A stretch of 64,000 nucleotides of DNA from JALZAI01 sp038212215 (GTDB lineage Bacteria > Actinomycetota > Actinomycetes > Mycobacteriales > Jatrophihabitantaceae), in the NCBI GenBank assembly GCA_038212215.1, contig JBBQUT010000009.1, forward strand, positions 69,726-133,725, read 5' to 3'. The notes under the pieces were generated by a model. The model ran no database searches. It worked only from the letters and a program-made list of their open reading frames with translations, and was not told the DNA's origin. The position numbers were made by a program, and so were the translations under genes. Below, piece by piece: positions 51,300 to 60,395 of the stretch (its first letter is position 1; the number at the start of each line of letters is the position of its first letter).

Positions 51300-52550
51300 T
51301 CAATCAGTGGGTCCGGGCTCGAGCAGGGCCAGGGACTCGACGTGATGCGTCATCGGGAACGCGTCGAAGCAGCGCAGCAGGCGAAGCTGCCACCCGGCGT
51401 CCAGCGCCACCCGGACGTCACGCGCGAGCGTGGCGGGGTCGCAGGAGACGTAGGCGATCGCGCGGGGCGCCAGTTCGAGCAGCGCGGTCATCGTCTCCCG
51501 CCCGGCGCCGGCTCGCGGCGGATCGAGGACAACCAGATCCGCGACCAGGTCGAGCGAACGCACCGACTTGGCGTCGACGTACCCGTGCCGGACCTCGGCC
51601 CACGGCAACCCTGCCAGATTGGCTGCTGCGTCACCGACGGCGCGCCGCGACCCCTCAATTCCGACGACCCGTCCGGTCGGGCCGACCACGTCGGCCAGGA
51701 CAGCGGTCAGCGCCCCGGCGCCGGCGTACAGCTCGAGGACGCCGTCCCCGGCGCACGGCCCGAGAGCATCGCGCACCGCCTCGGCGATCGTGGCGAGCGC
51801 GTGCGGATGTACCTGCCAGAACCCGGTGGCGTCCACCTCGAAGTCGTGGTCCGCGAGCCGGTGGTGTTGCCGGTGCGGGCCGTCGACGACGCGCACCTGG
51901 TCGGGCGGACGACGGCCTCGCCCGCGCCGCCCGGCGCCGGGTCGGTGCGTCAGCAGGGTGATCGCGCCGTCGTCGTCGCACACCGCTTCGATGCCGCTGG
52001 CCGCGGGCCAGCGCGCCGCGAGGACGCTGCTGTCGCCGACCCCCGCGGCGCCGAGCGGGCAGGCCTCGACGTGCTCGACCTCGTGGGAGCGATGCCGGTG
52101 CAGACCGGGCCTGCCGGCGCGGTCCACAGCGAAGACGATCCTGGTGCGCCAGCCGAGCAGCCCGCCGGGCAGCGCCTCGACCACCGGTTCCACCGCCAGC
52201 GCGGCTAGGCGCTCGAACTGCGCGCGAACCACGTCTGCCTTGAGCTTGCGCTGCGCCGGCCCCGACGCGTGCTGCCAGTCGCAGCCGCCGCAACCTCCCG
52301 GCCCGGCGTGCGGGCACGGCGGGTCGACCCGGTCGGCGGACGCAGTGAGCACCTCGATGGCGTCGGCGCGCACGTACGTACCCCCGGCGTCCTCAGTGAC
52401 GAGCGCCCGCACCCGCTCCCCCGGCAACGCGTGCCGCACGAACACCACCCGTCCGCCCGGTGCGTCATCGACGCGGGCGATGCAGAACCCGCCGTGACCG
52501 GGCGTGCCGACGTCCACCTCGATGACGGCGCCGAGCAGCCCGTCAGCCAC
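51300..52550 (-). CDS. TrmA/RlmD-family SAM-dependent RNA uridine-5 methyltransferase
   Basis: The 416-aa enzyme has an N-terminal TRAM-like OB domain, iron-sulfur-type cysteines (C79, C87, C90 plus EHVEACPLGA), then a methyltransferase domain: GDGVLELYAGAGALTAVLAD (SAM), VLDPPRAGAGRETM and the catalytic SCDPATLARDVRVAL. It methylates uracil at C5 in tRNA or rRNA; the target site is not decidable. GTG 52550 overlaps the upstream permease stop by 8 nt. Confidence 0.92.
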   Translation of the reverse strand: MADGLLGAVIEVDVGTPGHGGFCIARVDDAPGGRVVFVRHALPGERVRALVTEDAGGTYVRADAIEVLTASADRVDPPCPHAGPGGCGGCDWQHASGPAQRKLKADVVRAQFERLAALAVEPVVEALPGGLLGWRTRIVFAVDRAGRPGLHRHRSHEVEHVEACPLGAAGVGDSSVLAARWPAASGIEAVCDDDGAITLLTHRPGAGRRGRGRRPPDQVRVVDGPHRQHHRLADHDFEVDATGFWQVHPHALATIAEAVRDALGPCAGDGVLELYAGAGALTAVLADVVGPTGRVVGIEGSRRAVGDAAANLAGLPWAEVRHGYVDAKSVRSLDLVADLVVLDPPRAGAGRETMTALLELAPRAIAYVSCDPATLARDVRVALDAGWQLRLLRCFDAFPMTHHVESLALLEPGPTD

Positions 52551-54558
52551 GCGGGGTAGGCGTCCGCGACGGCGCCGACGGCCCGTCCGGGCGATCCATG
52601 GCGCGTTCGACAGCCGCTGCGCTGGAATCGAGCTGCCACGGCACGCTGGTGACCATCACGCCCGGCTGGAACAGCAGTCGGCCCTTGAGCCGCAGCGCCT
52701 GCTGGTTGTGCAGCAGCTGTTCCCACCAGTGCCCGACGACGTACTCCGGGATGAATACGCTGACGATGTCCTTGGGTCGCTCGTTGTGCAGCTCCCTGAT
52801 GTAGGCCAAAATGGGCCGGGTCACCTCGCGGTACGGCGACTCGAGGACGGTCAGTTTCACCGGCAGATCCCGGCGTTCCCACTCGCGCATCAATTCCTGC
52901 GTCGCATCCTTGTCGATGTTGACCGTGAGCGCCGTCAGCGTGTCGGGATGGGTCGCCTTGGCGAAGGCGAGCGCCCGCAAGGTCGGCTTGTGCACTCGCG
53001 ACACGAGCACCACGACATTGTTGCGCGCTGGCATCTTCAGGCCCTTCTCGTCGCTGGCCAGCTCATCGGACACCCTCGAGTAGTGCTTGTTGATCGCTCG
53101 CATGATCGCGTACAGGATCGGCATCGCGATCAGCACCAGGTAGGCACCCTTGGTGAACTTGGTGACGACGACGATCACAAGCACGACCCCGGATAGCGAC
53201 GCCCCGAAGGCGTTGATGGCGCGCGAGCGCATGATTCGGCGGCGATCGGCCGTCTCGCTCACGCTGCGCAGGGCACGGTTCCAGTGCCGCACCATCCCGC
53301 TCTGACCCAGGGTGAAGGAGGTGAACACGCCGATGATGTAGAGCTGGATCAGCTTGCTGACGTCCGCCTTGTAGATCGCGATCAGTGCGGCCGCGACGAT
53401 GGCGAGCATCAGGATGCCGTTGCTGTACGCGAGCCGGTCGCCGCGGTTGTTCAACTGACCCGGAAGGTTCCTGTCTCGGGCGAGGATCGCGCCCAGCAGC
53501 GGGAAGCCGTTGAACGCCGTGTTGGCGGCAAGCACGAGGATCAGCGCCGTCGTGGCCTGGATGTAGAAAAAGCCGACCGAGTGCGGACCGCCGAACACCG
53601 CTCCCGCGACCTGCGCGATGACCGTGCGCTGCGGGGTGTGGGCGCAGTCGGCGACGCCCTTGAGCAGGCAGCTGTCGCCGGTGGGATCGGTGATGTGGAC
53701 CTTCGTGATCAGAGCCAGCAGGGTGATCCCGACGAACATCGACACCGCGATGGCGCCCATCGCGAGCAGCGTGATCGCCGCGTTGCGGGACTTGGGAGGC
53801 TTGAACGCGGGGACGCCGTTGGCGATCGCCTCGACTCCGGTCAGGGCCGTGCACCCCGAGGAGAACGCCCGCAGCGTGAAGAACATCAGCGCGAGGAAGC
53901 TCAGCGAGCCGTAGCCCGAATGGGCGTCGATGCCGTATTTCGCGCTCTCGGCGACCGGAGCGTCCCCGAAAGCCGCTCGCACCAACCCCGTGCCGATCAT
54001 GATGAAGACACCGGTCGCGAACAGGTAGGTGGGCGCCGCAAACGCCAGCCCTGCCTCGCGGAGCCCGCGCAGGTTGACGGCGGCCAGGATCGCCACGAAC
54101 GAAACGGCCATCACCACGCGGTAGGCGTGCAGCGACGGTGCCGCTGAGATGATGTTGTCGACGCCGGAGGAGACCGACACCGCGACGGTCATCACGTAGT
54201 CGACGAGCAATGCGCTCGCGACGATGACGCCCGCGGGCTTGCCGATGTTCTTCGTCGCCACCTCGTAGTCGCCGCCGCCGGTCGGGTAGGCCCGCACCAG
54301 TTGGCGGTAGGACGCGACGACGGCCGCCATGAGCACGACGACGCCGATGGCGATCCACGGCGCGAAGTGCAGGTAGGCTACGCCGCCCACCGTGAGCACG
54401 AGCAGGATCTCCTGGGTGGCGTAGGCGACGCTCGACAGGGCGTCGCTTGCGAAGATCGGCAAAGCGAGGCGCTTCGCGAGCAGGGTGTGACCGGCCATCT
54501 CGCTGCTCATCGGCGAACCGATGATCACGCGTTTGAGCACGCGCGTCACGATCGTCAT
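52543..54558 (-). CDS. APC-superfamily permease, probable KimA-type potassium transporter
   Basis: The 671-aa protein has about 12 helices and a cytosolic C-terminal USP/Usp-like domain (about residues 490-650: NNVVVLVSRVHKPTLRALAF onwards). The N-terminus RVLKRVIIGSPMSSEMAGHT, with LLAKRLALPIFASDALSSVA, is close to the KimA/YdaO start, a high-affinity K+ importer regulated by c-di-AMP in Bacillus. A pair of TrkA K+ proteins lies divergently next to it, which supports potassium. Other APC cargoes cannot be excluded. Confidence 0.88.
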   Translation of the reverse strand: MTIVTRVLKRVIIGSPMSSEMAGHTLLAKRLALPIFASDALSSVAYATQEILLVLTVGGVAYLHFAPWIAIGVVVLMAAVVASYRQLVRAYPTGGGDYEVATKNIGKPAGVIVASALLVDYVMTVAVSVSSGVDNIISAAPSLHAYRVVMAVSFVAILAAVNLRGLREAGLAFAAPTYLFATGVFIMIGTGLVRAAFGDAPVAESAKYGIDAHSGYGSLSFLALMFFTLRAFSSGCTALTGVEAIANGVPAFKPPKSRNAAITLLAMGAIAVSMFVGITLLALITKVHITDPTGDSCLLKGVADCAHTPQRTVIAQVAGAVFGGPHSVGFFYIQATTALILVLAANTAFNGFPLLGAILARDRNLPGQLNNRGDRLAYSNGILMLAIVAAALIAIYKADVSKLIQLYIIGVFTSFTLGQSGMVRHWNRALRSVSETADRRRIMRSRAINAFGASLSGVVLVIVVVTKFTKGAYLVLIAMPILYAIMRAINKHYSRVSDELASDEKGLKMPARNNVVVLVSRVHKPTLRALAFAKATHPDTLTALTVNIDKDATQELMREWERRDLPVKLTVLESPYREVTRPILAYIRELHNERPKDIVSVFIPEYVVGHWWEQLLHNQQALRLKGRLLFQPGVMVTSVPWQLDSSAAAVERAMDRPDGPSAPSRTPTPRG

Positions 54559-54743
54559 CGCGGGCCGTTACCTAATTCCGGCCGGCCGGGCGGGCGCGAC
54601 ATCGGTGTGCCTACTCACGTGGCGCAGAATACGCACGCCGGACGGGTCTGTGGCGGGCGCACCGTCGCGATCCGCGCCGCGTTTGTGTAGCGTCCGGCTC
54701 GGCCCCTCGGGCAAGTGAGTCGCGAAAAGGAGATGCGCCGGTC

Positions 54744-55412
54744 GTGCACGTCGTCATCATGGGCTGTGGCCGAGTGGGTTCCTCGCTTGCGTTCCAGCTG
54801 GCTCGCCGTGAGCACAGCATTGCGATCATCGATCAGGACCCGCTCGCCTTCCGCCGGCTCGGCGACAACTTCGCGGGCCAGCAGGTCAAGGGCGTCGGCT
54901 TCGACCGCGACACGCTGATCGAGGCCGACATCAAGAATGCGGACGCCTTCGCTGCCGTCAGCAGCGGCGACAACTCCAACATCATCGCCGCGCGGGTGGC
55001 ACGAGAGCTGTTCGGCGTGCAACGCGTCGTCGCCCGAATCTATGACCCTAAGCGCGCAGAGGTGTACGAGCGGCTGGGCATCCCCACTGTGGCCACCGTC
55101 CCGTGGACAGCGAACCGGCTGCTCAAGAGCGTCCTCGGCGACGCCACCACCGAGGCCTGGCGGGACCCGTCCGGTGCGGTGATGATGTTGCAGATCACCC
55201 CGCACGAGTACTGGGTCGGTCGCGCGGTGCGCGAGCTGGAAACGGCGACCGGCGGTCAGGTCGCCCTGATCACCCGGTTCGGTGCCGGGCAGCTGACCAA
55301 GCCAACGACGCCGATCCAGTCAGGCGACACCGTGCATATCCTCACCGACGAGGACCACGCGCGCGAAGTGCGGTTGCGGGCCACCAGTGCACCGGACGGG
55401 GATACGGGATGA
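54744..55412 (+). CDS. trkA: TrkA-family potassium channel regulatory protein (CeoB-like)
   Basis: The 222-aa protein has an RCK N-terminal Rossmann fold (VVIMGCGRVGSSLAFQLARR with a GxGxxG variant, then IIDQDPLAFRRL) and a C-terminal TrkA-C domain ending PIQSGDTVHILTDEDHAREV. It should bind NAD(H)/ATP and gate a K+ channel or transporter. GTG 54744 with AGGAG 11 nt upstream is used. The ATG of the next TrkA overlaps its stop by 4 nt (ATGA). In mycobacteria the pair is ceoB-ceoC. Confidence 0.94.
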   Translation: MHVVIMGCGRVGSSLAFQLARREHSIAIIDQDPLAFRRLGDNFAGQQVKGVGFDRDTLIEADIKNADAFAAVSSGDNSNIIAARVARELFGVQRVVARIYDPKRAEVYERLGIPTVATVPWTANRLLKSVLGDATTEAWRDPSGAVMMLQITPHEYWVGRAVRELETATGGQVALITRFGAGQLTKPTTPIQSGDTVHILTDEDHAREVRLRATSAPDGDTG

Positions 55413-56065
55413 GAGTCGCCATTGCCGGCGCCGGCGCGGTCGGCCGCTCGATCGCCCGCGAACTGCTCGGCAATCATCACGAGGTCCTGCTCATCGACAA
55501 GGAGCCGGGCAAGATCACGCCGGAACGGATCGAGGGAGCGCAGTGGCTGCTCGGCGATGCATGCGAGGTTGCCAATCTGGAGAGCGCCGGCCTGCAGGAT
55601 TACGACGTGGTGGTCGGTGCCACCGGCGACGACAAGGTCAATCTGGTCGTCTCGCTGCTCGCCAAGACCGAGTACTCCGTCCGGCGGGTGGTGGCTCGCA
55701 TCAACCACCCCAACAACGAATGGTTGTTCAACGAGGCGTGGGGTGTGGACGTCGCGGTGTCCACACCGCGCGTCCTGGCTGCGCTGGTCGAGGAGGCCGT
55801 CGAAGTCGGCGACCTGGTACGCCTGTTCAGCATCCGCGAAGGTCAGGCCAATCTGGTCGAGGTGACCCTGCCGGACAACTCGCCGTGCGCCGGCAAGTCA
55901 GTCGGAGAGCTGGATCTGCCCAAGGATGCCGCGCTCGTCGCAATCGTGCGCGGTAACCGGGTGATCGCGCCCACCCCGGAGGAGCCCATGGAGCCCGGGG
56001 ACGAATTGCTGTTCGTCGCGGCGCCGGACGCCGAGTCAGCGTTGCGCGGCGCCGTCGTCGGCTGA
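55409..56065 (+). CDS. trkA: Second TrkA-family potassium regulatory protein (CeoC-like)
   Basis: The 218-aa protein repeats the RCK plan: VAIAGAGAVGRSIARELLGN, LLIDKEPGKITPER, a dimer helix (VLAALVEEAVEVGDLVRLF) and TrkA-C (LPDNSPCAGKSVGELDLPKD). It overlaps the first by 4 nt and probably forms a heterodimer or octamer with it. Its 3' end overlaps the convergent DUF3159 gene by about 30 nt. No TrkH-type channel gene is in the window; the KimA-like permease may be the partner. Confidence 0.94.
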   Translation: MRVAIAGAGAVGRSIARELLGNHHEVLLIDKEPGKITPERIEGAQWLLGDACEVANLESAGLQDYDVVVGATGDDKVNLVVSLLAKTEYSVRRVVARINHPNNEWLFNEAWGVDVAVSTPRVLAALVEEAVEVGDLVRLFSIREGQANLVEVTLPDNSPCAGKSVGELDLPKDAALVAIVRGNRVIAPTPEEPMEPGDELLFVAAPDAESALRGAVVG

Positions 56066-56821
56066 TAGTTGCGGCATCGCGCTGGCAGCAGACGTAGCGT
56101 CGCCGACGCGGGTCCGGGCCCGCCGCACCACCCAGAAACCGGCGGCGACCGCCACGATCGACAACGGATAGCCCATCGCGATCCGCGCGAACGCCAGCCA
56201 GCCGGTGGAATTCGCACCGTACAGCGTCGCCTGCACGACGCCGCGGGCGAGGAACACAGCAGTCGCGATCAGCGTCGCGACCATGTAGGCACCGAACAAG
56301 CCGCGCCGTCTATGCCACGGCGTCGCGACGGCGGTGCCCGGCGTTGGGTCGAAGAACTCCCAAAGGACCCCTACGAGCGGGCGCCGGAGCACCATCGAGA
56401 TCGCGAACGGGATCGCGTACAGAAAGCTTTGCCAGATCCCGAGCAAGAAATAGCCCCGGGCCTGCCCGGTTCGCGCGGCGATCAACGCGGCGATCAGGAC
56501 ACCGAACAGGCCGGACAGAGCCTGCTGGATCGACTGCTTGCGCACGAGTCGGTACGTGGTCAGCACAACCCCGCTCGCGATGGCGGCGATGATCGCCGGA
56601 CGCAGACCGGCGACGGCGTTGACCACGACGAACACGAGCGGGGGCAGCGCAGCGATCAACATTCCCTGCCACCCGCCGATGCTGGTGATCATCTGCGCTC
56701 GCGCACTTTCTCGCAGGTCGACTCGATCGCCTTCGGCGGAGCTCTCGGAGCCGTCGGTGGCGCGACTGTCGTCGGCGGGGCCCTCGTCAGCCGATCCGAA
56801 TGCGCCGCTCAGGGGCCGCAC
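56036..56821 (-). CDS. DUF3159 membrane protein
   Basis: The protein has 261 aa from GTG 56821. The first 43 residues are acidic and soluble, then LIAALPPLVFVVVNAVAGLR and five or more membrane helices follow, with the family blocks VNAVAGLRPAIIAA and LRRPLVGVLWEF. DUF3159 is an actinobacterial family of unknown role that keeps company with the OB-fold and trkA genes. ATG 56692 is a shorter alternative. The start overlaps the OB-fold gene by 13 nt, so they are probably coupled. Confidence 0.8.
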   Translation of the reverse strand: MRPLSGAFGSADEGPADDSRATDGSESSAEGDRVDLRESARAQMITSIGGWQGMLIAALPPLVFVVVNAVAGLRPAIIAAIASGVVLTTYRLVRKQSIQQALSGLFGVLIAALIAARTGQARGYFLLGIWQSFLYAIPFAISMVLRRPLVGVLWEFFDPTPGTAVATPWHRRRGLFGAYMVATLIATAVFLARGVVQATLYGANSTGWLAFARIAMGYPLSIVAVAAGFWVVRRARTRVGDATSAASAMPQLSADDGAAQR

Positions 56822-57162
56822 TGCAGCTCGTACCACGGGTTGTAGATCGCTAACTTGCCGTTGTGGAGGCCGACCCGTCCGCGGGCACGCACCTTGCGCC
56901 CCGGCTCGATGCCCGCGATGCGACGACGACCCATCCAGACCAGCTGGATGGCGGCCGAACCGTCCCACAGCTCGGCTTCGAGCAGCGGGACGTTTCCAGT
57001 CGGTGTGTAGACGACAGCACGCACCCGCCCGACGACCTCTGCAGGTTGACCGGGGCCGAGCGAGCTGACCTTCGAGCAATCGGGGGTCTTCTCGACCTGC
57101 GACTCCAGTTCATCGGCATCGAGGCGATGGCTGCTTGCCGTCAAGCGGTGCAGCAAACCCAT
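56809..57162 (-). CDS. OB-fold nucleic acid-binding domain protein
   Basis: The 117-aa product has an N-terminal helical 45 residues, then an OB-fold: EVVGRVRAVVYTPTGNVPLL, AELWDGSAAIQLVWMGRRRI and KVRARGRVGLHNGKLAIYNP, ending WYELQ. Such domains bind single-stranded nucleic acid; the function is not known (Rv2694c-like, from memory). ATG 57162 is favoured over GTG 57174. Confidence 0.85.
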   Translation of the reverse strand: MGLLHRLTASSHRLDADELESQVEKTPDCSKVSSLGPGQPAEVVGRVRAVVYTPTGNVPLLEAELWDGSAAIQLVWMGRRRIAGIEPGRKVRARGRVGLHNGKLAIYNPWYELQCGP

Positions 57163-57259
57163 CCGGTGTCCCACGCCGTCAAGAATAGCCTCGCGCGCAC
57201 CGGTTGCAATCTGGCGTCGCGTGCGTCACTGGCATCAGCTCGTCACTGGTGTTACTGGC

Positions 57260-57895
57260 TTACTGAGCAGGAGGCATTTCCGGCAGCACGACGTCCTTAG
57301 GCAGCTGCAACGGCACCGCTTCGCGGACCGGCAGCGGTTCGGTGCCGCGCACGACAACGACGTTGGCCAGCGCCTGTTCCATTCGGGCGCCGCTCGCAGG
57401 ATCCGCCGCGGCACCGGCCAACATCGCGCGCAAGAACCAGCGCGGGCCGTCAATGCCGATGAAGCGAACCGGCACGCGAGCACCCTCGCCGGGAACGGTG
57501 CCGACGAGTTCGGTGCCGAACGCACCGTCCGCGCGCTCCTTGGGGTTACCGCGCCCGGCAGTCAGCGACTCGGCGATCTCGGCCCGCACTTCGTCCCAGA
57601 TTCCTTCGTTTCGTGGCGCGGCGAACACCCCGAGTTGCATGGTGCCCTCTGGGCCGGCGAGCGTGGCAGCAACGATCTGCTGAGCTTCGTTGAGTTCGAC
57701 GCGCAGATCGAGGTCGCCCTCGACAGGTATGAGCAACGCGCCCAGGTCGGCGCGAGGCAACTCGTCCACCGGGGCGTCGCGGATGTCCCAGGGCCCCGAC
57801 GTGGCCTGGGGGGCCGCGCGCACCCGCTCGTCCCAGGGCGGCGTCGCGTCGAGCTTGGAGCGTTCAGTGCGCTTGTGCTTACGTCGCAACGCCAT
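57260..57895 (-). CDS. DUF3710 protein
   Basis: The protein has 211 aa, basic at the N-terminus (MALRRKHKRTERSK) and otherwise globular. GPWDIRDAPVDELPRADLGA, VELNEAQQIVAATLAGPEG and FIGIDGPRWFLRAMLAG match DUF3710, actinobacteria-specific and without known function. The start overlaps the dut stop by one base (TAATG), so both are in one transcript, as in mycobacteria. Confidence 0.86.
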   Translation of the reverse strand: MALRRKHKRTERSKLDATPPWDERVRAAPQATSGPWDIRDAPVDELPRADLGALLIPVEGDLDLRVELNEAQQIVAATLAGPEGTMQLGVFAAPRNEGIWDEVRAEIAESLTAGRGNPKERADGAFGTELVGTVPGEGARVPVRFIGIDGPRWFLRAMLAGAAADPASGARMEQALANVVVVRGTEPLPVREAVPLQLPKDVVLPEMPPAQ

Positions 57896-58410
57896 TACTG
57901 CCGTCCTTCCTGCCCCGCATCGAGGCCGGGCGGTGGCTCGAGAGCACCGGCCCCGCCAGTGGACCCGTGGCCTGCGGCGCCGCGCTCGGATGCCGGTAGC
58001 TCGCCGACCTCCACGAACACCGCACGCTCCACGCGCTGGAACACCAATTGCGCGATGCGCGCGCCGCGCTCGATGCGCACCGGCTGCGCCGGGTCGTGGT
58101 TGATGACGATCAACTTGATTTCACCGCGGTATCCGGCATCGATCGTCCCAGGGGCGTTCACGAGCCCGAGACCGGCCCGCGCCGCAAGGCCCGAACGGGG
58201 ATGCACGAACGCGGCGTATCCAGGCGGCAGCGCGATCGCCAGCCCGGTCGGTAGCACGCGACGCTCGCCCGGCGCGAGAGTCACCTCGTCCGCCGCCACG
58301 ATGTCGGCTCCGGCATCGCCAGGCAGTGCGTACGTCGGCAAGGGAAGTTCGCGGTCCAGACGCTGCACCAGCACCTCGATTCCCGGGCCGTGTTCGCTGA
58401 GATGAACCAC
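57895..58410 (-). CDS. dut: dUTP diphosphatase
   Basis: Dut hydrolyses dUTP to dUMP, keeping uracil out of DNA. The 171-aa trimeric-type enzyme has all five motifs: PGDAGADI (1), HPRSGLAARAGL (2), NAPGTIDAGYRGE with the catalytic Asp (3), RGARIAQLVFQ (4) and ERGAAGHGSTG (5). GTG 58410 is chosen; the open frame starts at 58443. The last 16 residues after motif 5 are Gly/Pro/Gln-rich. Confidence 0.96.
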   Translation of the reverse strand: MVHLSEHGPGIEVLVQRLDRELPLPTYALPGDAGADIVAADEVTLAPGERRVLPTGLAIALPPGYAAFVHPRSGLAARAGLGLVNAPGTIDAGYRGEIKLIVINHDPAQPVRIERGARIAQLVFQRVERAVFVEVGELPASERGAAGHGSTGGAGALEPPPGLDAGQEGRQ

Positions 58411-58435
58411 GGCCCAGAACGCTACCCTCGAAGCG

Positions 58436-58918
58436 ATGGACACAGGCAGCGAGCGTCAGCCGGCGGTCGGTGCGGCGGTGGTCTACCGCGAGTCGATGCG
58501 TACCCCGTGGTGGTGGTACGGCGTCGCGCTCGGCGTCGCCGCCTTGCTCGCCGCAGAGTTCCATATGTCCGGTGTACGCCTCACCGACTGGATTCCGTTC
58601 GGTGCGCTCCTGCCGCTCTCTGTCGTCGTGGTCTGGTCGCTCGGGCGTGGGGCACTCGAGATCACCGGCGACGAAGTGCGCACGCGCGGCGCGCACCTGC
58701 CACTGCGCTACGTCAGCGGGGCAGTAGCCCTGGACGCGAACACGTTGCGTCGCGTCGTCGGCCGGGAAGGGGATCCGGCTGCGTTCGTTTCGATCCGGGC
58801 GTGGATCGGGCCGGGCGTGCAGGTGTGGCTCGATGATCCGGACGACCCTGTGCCGTACTGGATCCTGAGCAGCCGGCACCCGCAGCAGGTCGTGGATGCG
58901 ATCCGAGCCGGGTCCTGA
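58436..58918 (+). CDS. DUF3093 membrane protein
   Basis: The 160-aa protein has two close helices (WWWYGVALGVAALLAAEFHM and WIPFGALLPLSVVVVWSLGR), then a soluble C-terminal domain with RYVSGAVALDANTLRRVVG and WLDDPDDPVPYWILSSRHPQ. It matches DUF3093, always near dut in actinobacteria. It is divergent from dut. Function is unknown. Confidence 0.84.
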   Translation: MDTGSERQPAVGAAVVYRESMRTPWWWYGVALGVAALLAAEFHMSGVRLTDWIPFGALLPLSVVVVWSLGRGALEITGDEVRTRGAHLPLRYVSGAVALDANTLRRVVGREGDPAAFVSIRAWIGPGVQVWLDDPDDPVPYWILSSRHPQQVVDAIRAGS

Positions 58919-58968
58919 GCGTCGCTGGCGCAGTTACGCGCGCTCCAGGCCTCGCTACGCTCCGAGCT

Positions 58969-59745
58969 ATGACTGACATTGCTGATCCGGGACGACGTTT
59001 CGCCGACCGGACGGCGCTGATCACAGGAGCCAGTCGCGGCATCGGGCTGGCGATCGCGACCCGCATCGTCGCCGAGGGCGGCCGGGTCGTGATTACCGCG
59101 CGAAAGCCGGAGGGGTTGGCGGACGCTGTCGCCACGCTGGGTGAGGCGGACGTGGTCCGCGCGGTCGCCGGGCGCGGTGACGACCCCGAGCACCAGGAGG
59201 ACGCGATTGCGACCGCGGTGAGGGAGTTCGGACGCCTCGACGTCCTGGTCAACAACACCGGCATCAATCCCGCGTACGGCCCGCTGACCGAACTGGACGA
59301 GGCGGTAGCCCGCAAGATCATGGACGTGAACGCGCTATCGGCGTTGTCGTGGACACGGCGTGCTCTGGACGCCGGCCTAGGGCGGGAGCGTCAGGGTGTG
59401 GTCGTGAACATCGCGTCCATCGCCGGCATATTCCCGTCGCCCGGCATTGCGTATTACGGGGTCAGCAAGGCGGCTCTGATCGGGCTGACTGTTCAATTGG
59501 CGGCGGAGCTGAGCCCGCGCGTGCGGGTCAACGCCATCGCTCCCGCCGTGGTGAAGACACGCTTTGCCAGCGCGCTGTACGAGCGGGACGAGGCGGGAGC
59601 GGCCGCGGCGTATCCGCTCGGCCGCCTCGGGATGCCGGCGGACATCGGCGCAGCCGCGGCTTTCCTCGCCTCTGACGACGCGTCATGGATCACTGGTCAG
59701 ACCATCGTCGTCGACGGAGGCTTGAGCCTGCGCGCCTCCTTGTGA
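58969..59745 (+). CDS. Short-chain dehydrogenase/reductase (FabG-like)
   Basis: The 258-aa SDR has the cofactor motif TGASRGIGLAIATRIVAEGG, the NNTG motif, the catalytic Ser in IASIAG, YxxxK in AYYGVSKAAL, and PAVVKTRFASAL with the C-terminal ITGQTIVVDGG tail. The Arg after the Gly motif hints at NADPH. The substrate is unknown; the gene is not part of the neighbouring dut cluster in mycobacteria as I recall, so it may be inserted here. Confidence 0.88.
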   Translation: MTDIADPGRRFADRTALITGASRGIGLAIATRIVAEGGRVVITARKPEGLADAVATLGEADVVRAVAGRGDDPEHQEDAIATAVREFGRLDVLVNNTGINPAYGPLTELDEAVARKIMDVNALSALSWTRRALDAGLGRERQGVVVNIASIAGIFPSPGIAYYGVSKAALIGLTVQLAAELSPRVRVNAIAPAVVKTRFASALYERDEAGAAAAYPLGRLGMPADIGAAAAFLASDDASWITGQTIVVDGGLSLRASL

Positions 59746-59809
59746 GCGCGCAGGCCGGTGACGCCTTGGGCGCAGGCAAAGTTCCCTGTCCTGGCGGGTA
59801 GACCAGCGC

Positions 59810-60118
59810 CTAGGCGCAGTCCCGGCACAGATACTGGCCGTTGCGTTCACGGGCCAACCGGCTGCGGTGATGCACCAAGAAGCAGCTGGAGCAGGTGAAC
59901 TCGTCGCTTTGTTTCGGTAGTACGCGGACGGTAAGTTCCTCGCCCGACATATTCGACAGGTCGGCACCCGGAAGCTCCAACGACTCGTTGAGCTCGGTCT
60001 CGTCGACATCGATGGAGCCGGACTGGGCCTCCGCTCGGCGCGCCTTCAGTTCCTCGAGCGAATCCTCGCCCAATTCGTCGACGTCACCCCGACGCGGCGC
60101 GTCGTAGTCAGTCGCCAT
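59810..60118 (-). CDS. DUF4193 zinc-ribbon protein
   Basis: The 102-aa protein is acidic (MATDYDAPRRGDVDELGEDS and onwards) with a C-terminal zinc ribbon CSSC...CRDC that spans about residues 79-101. AAGGAG 9 nt upstream gives a strong ribosome site for ATG 60118. DUF4193 is universal in actinobacteria (Rv2699c, from memory). It lies divergently opposite the LytR_C gene. Role unknown, perhaps RNA polymerase or ribosome associated. Confidence 0.9.
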   Translation of the reverse strand: MATDYDAPRRGDVDELGEDSLEELKARRAEAQSGSIDVDETELNESLELPGADLSNMSGEELTVRVLPKQSDEFTCSSCFLVHHRSRLARERNGQYLCRDCA

Positions 60119-60395
60119 GTACTTCAACTCCTTCAGCGATCCGTCGGATCGCGACTGGTAGTAGCGTATATGCGAGTCACCGACACCCCGTTGCGTTCCA
60201 GGGCTGGGTGCTTCGCGCGTGTAACGGTTCAGACGCGGTATTTGTGCCCGAGCCCGCCGCGGACTCACTCTCCGTATGTGGTCTCGGCGCGGACCGTACC
60301 GTGCCGGGCTTTGCGAGAACGCGGAGGCATGTGCCGGCATTCCCGATGTTGCGCGGTTACGCTGTCGCCCACCCGACGAGGAGGCACCGCCTGTT

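Noticed and set aside
51243..51303. TTG 51303 as the dxs start
   Set aside because: The extra 20 residues do not resemble other Dxs N-termini; GTG 51243 leaves the conserved start.
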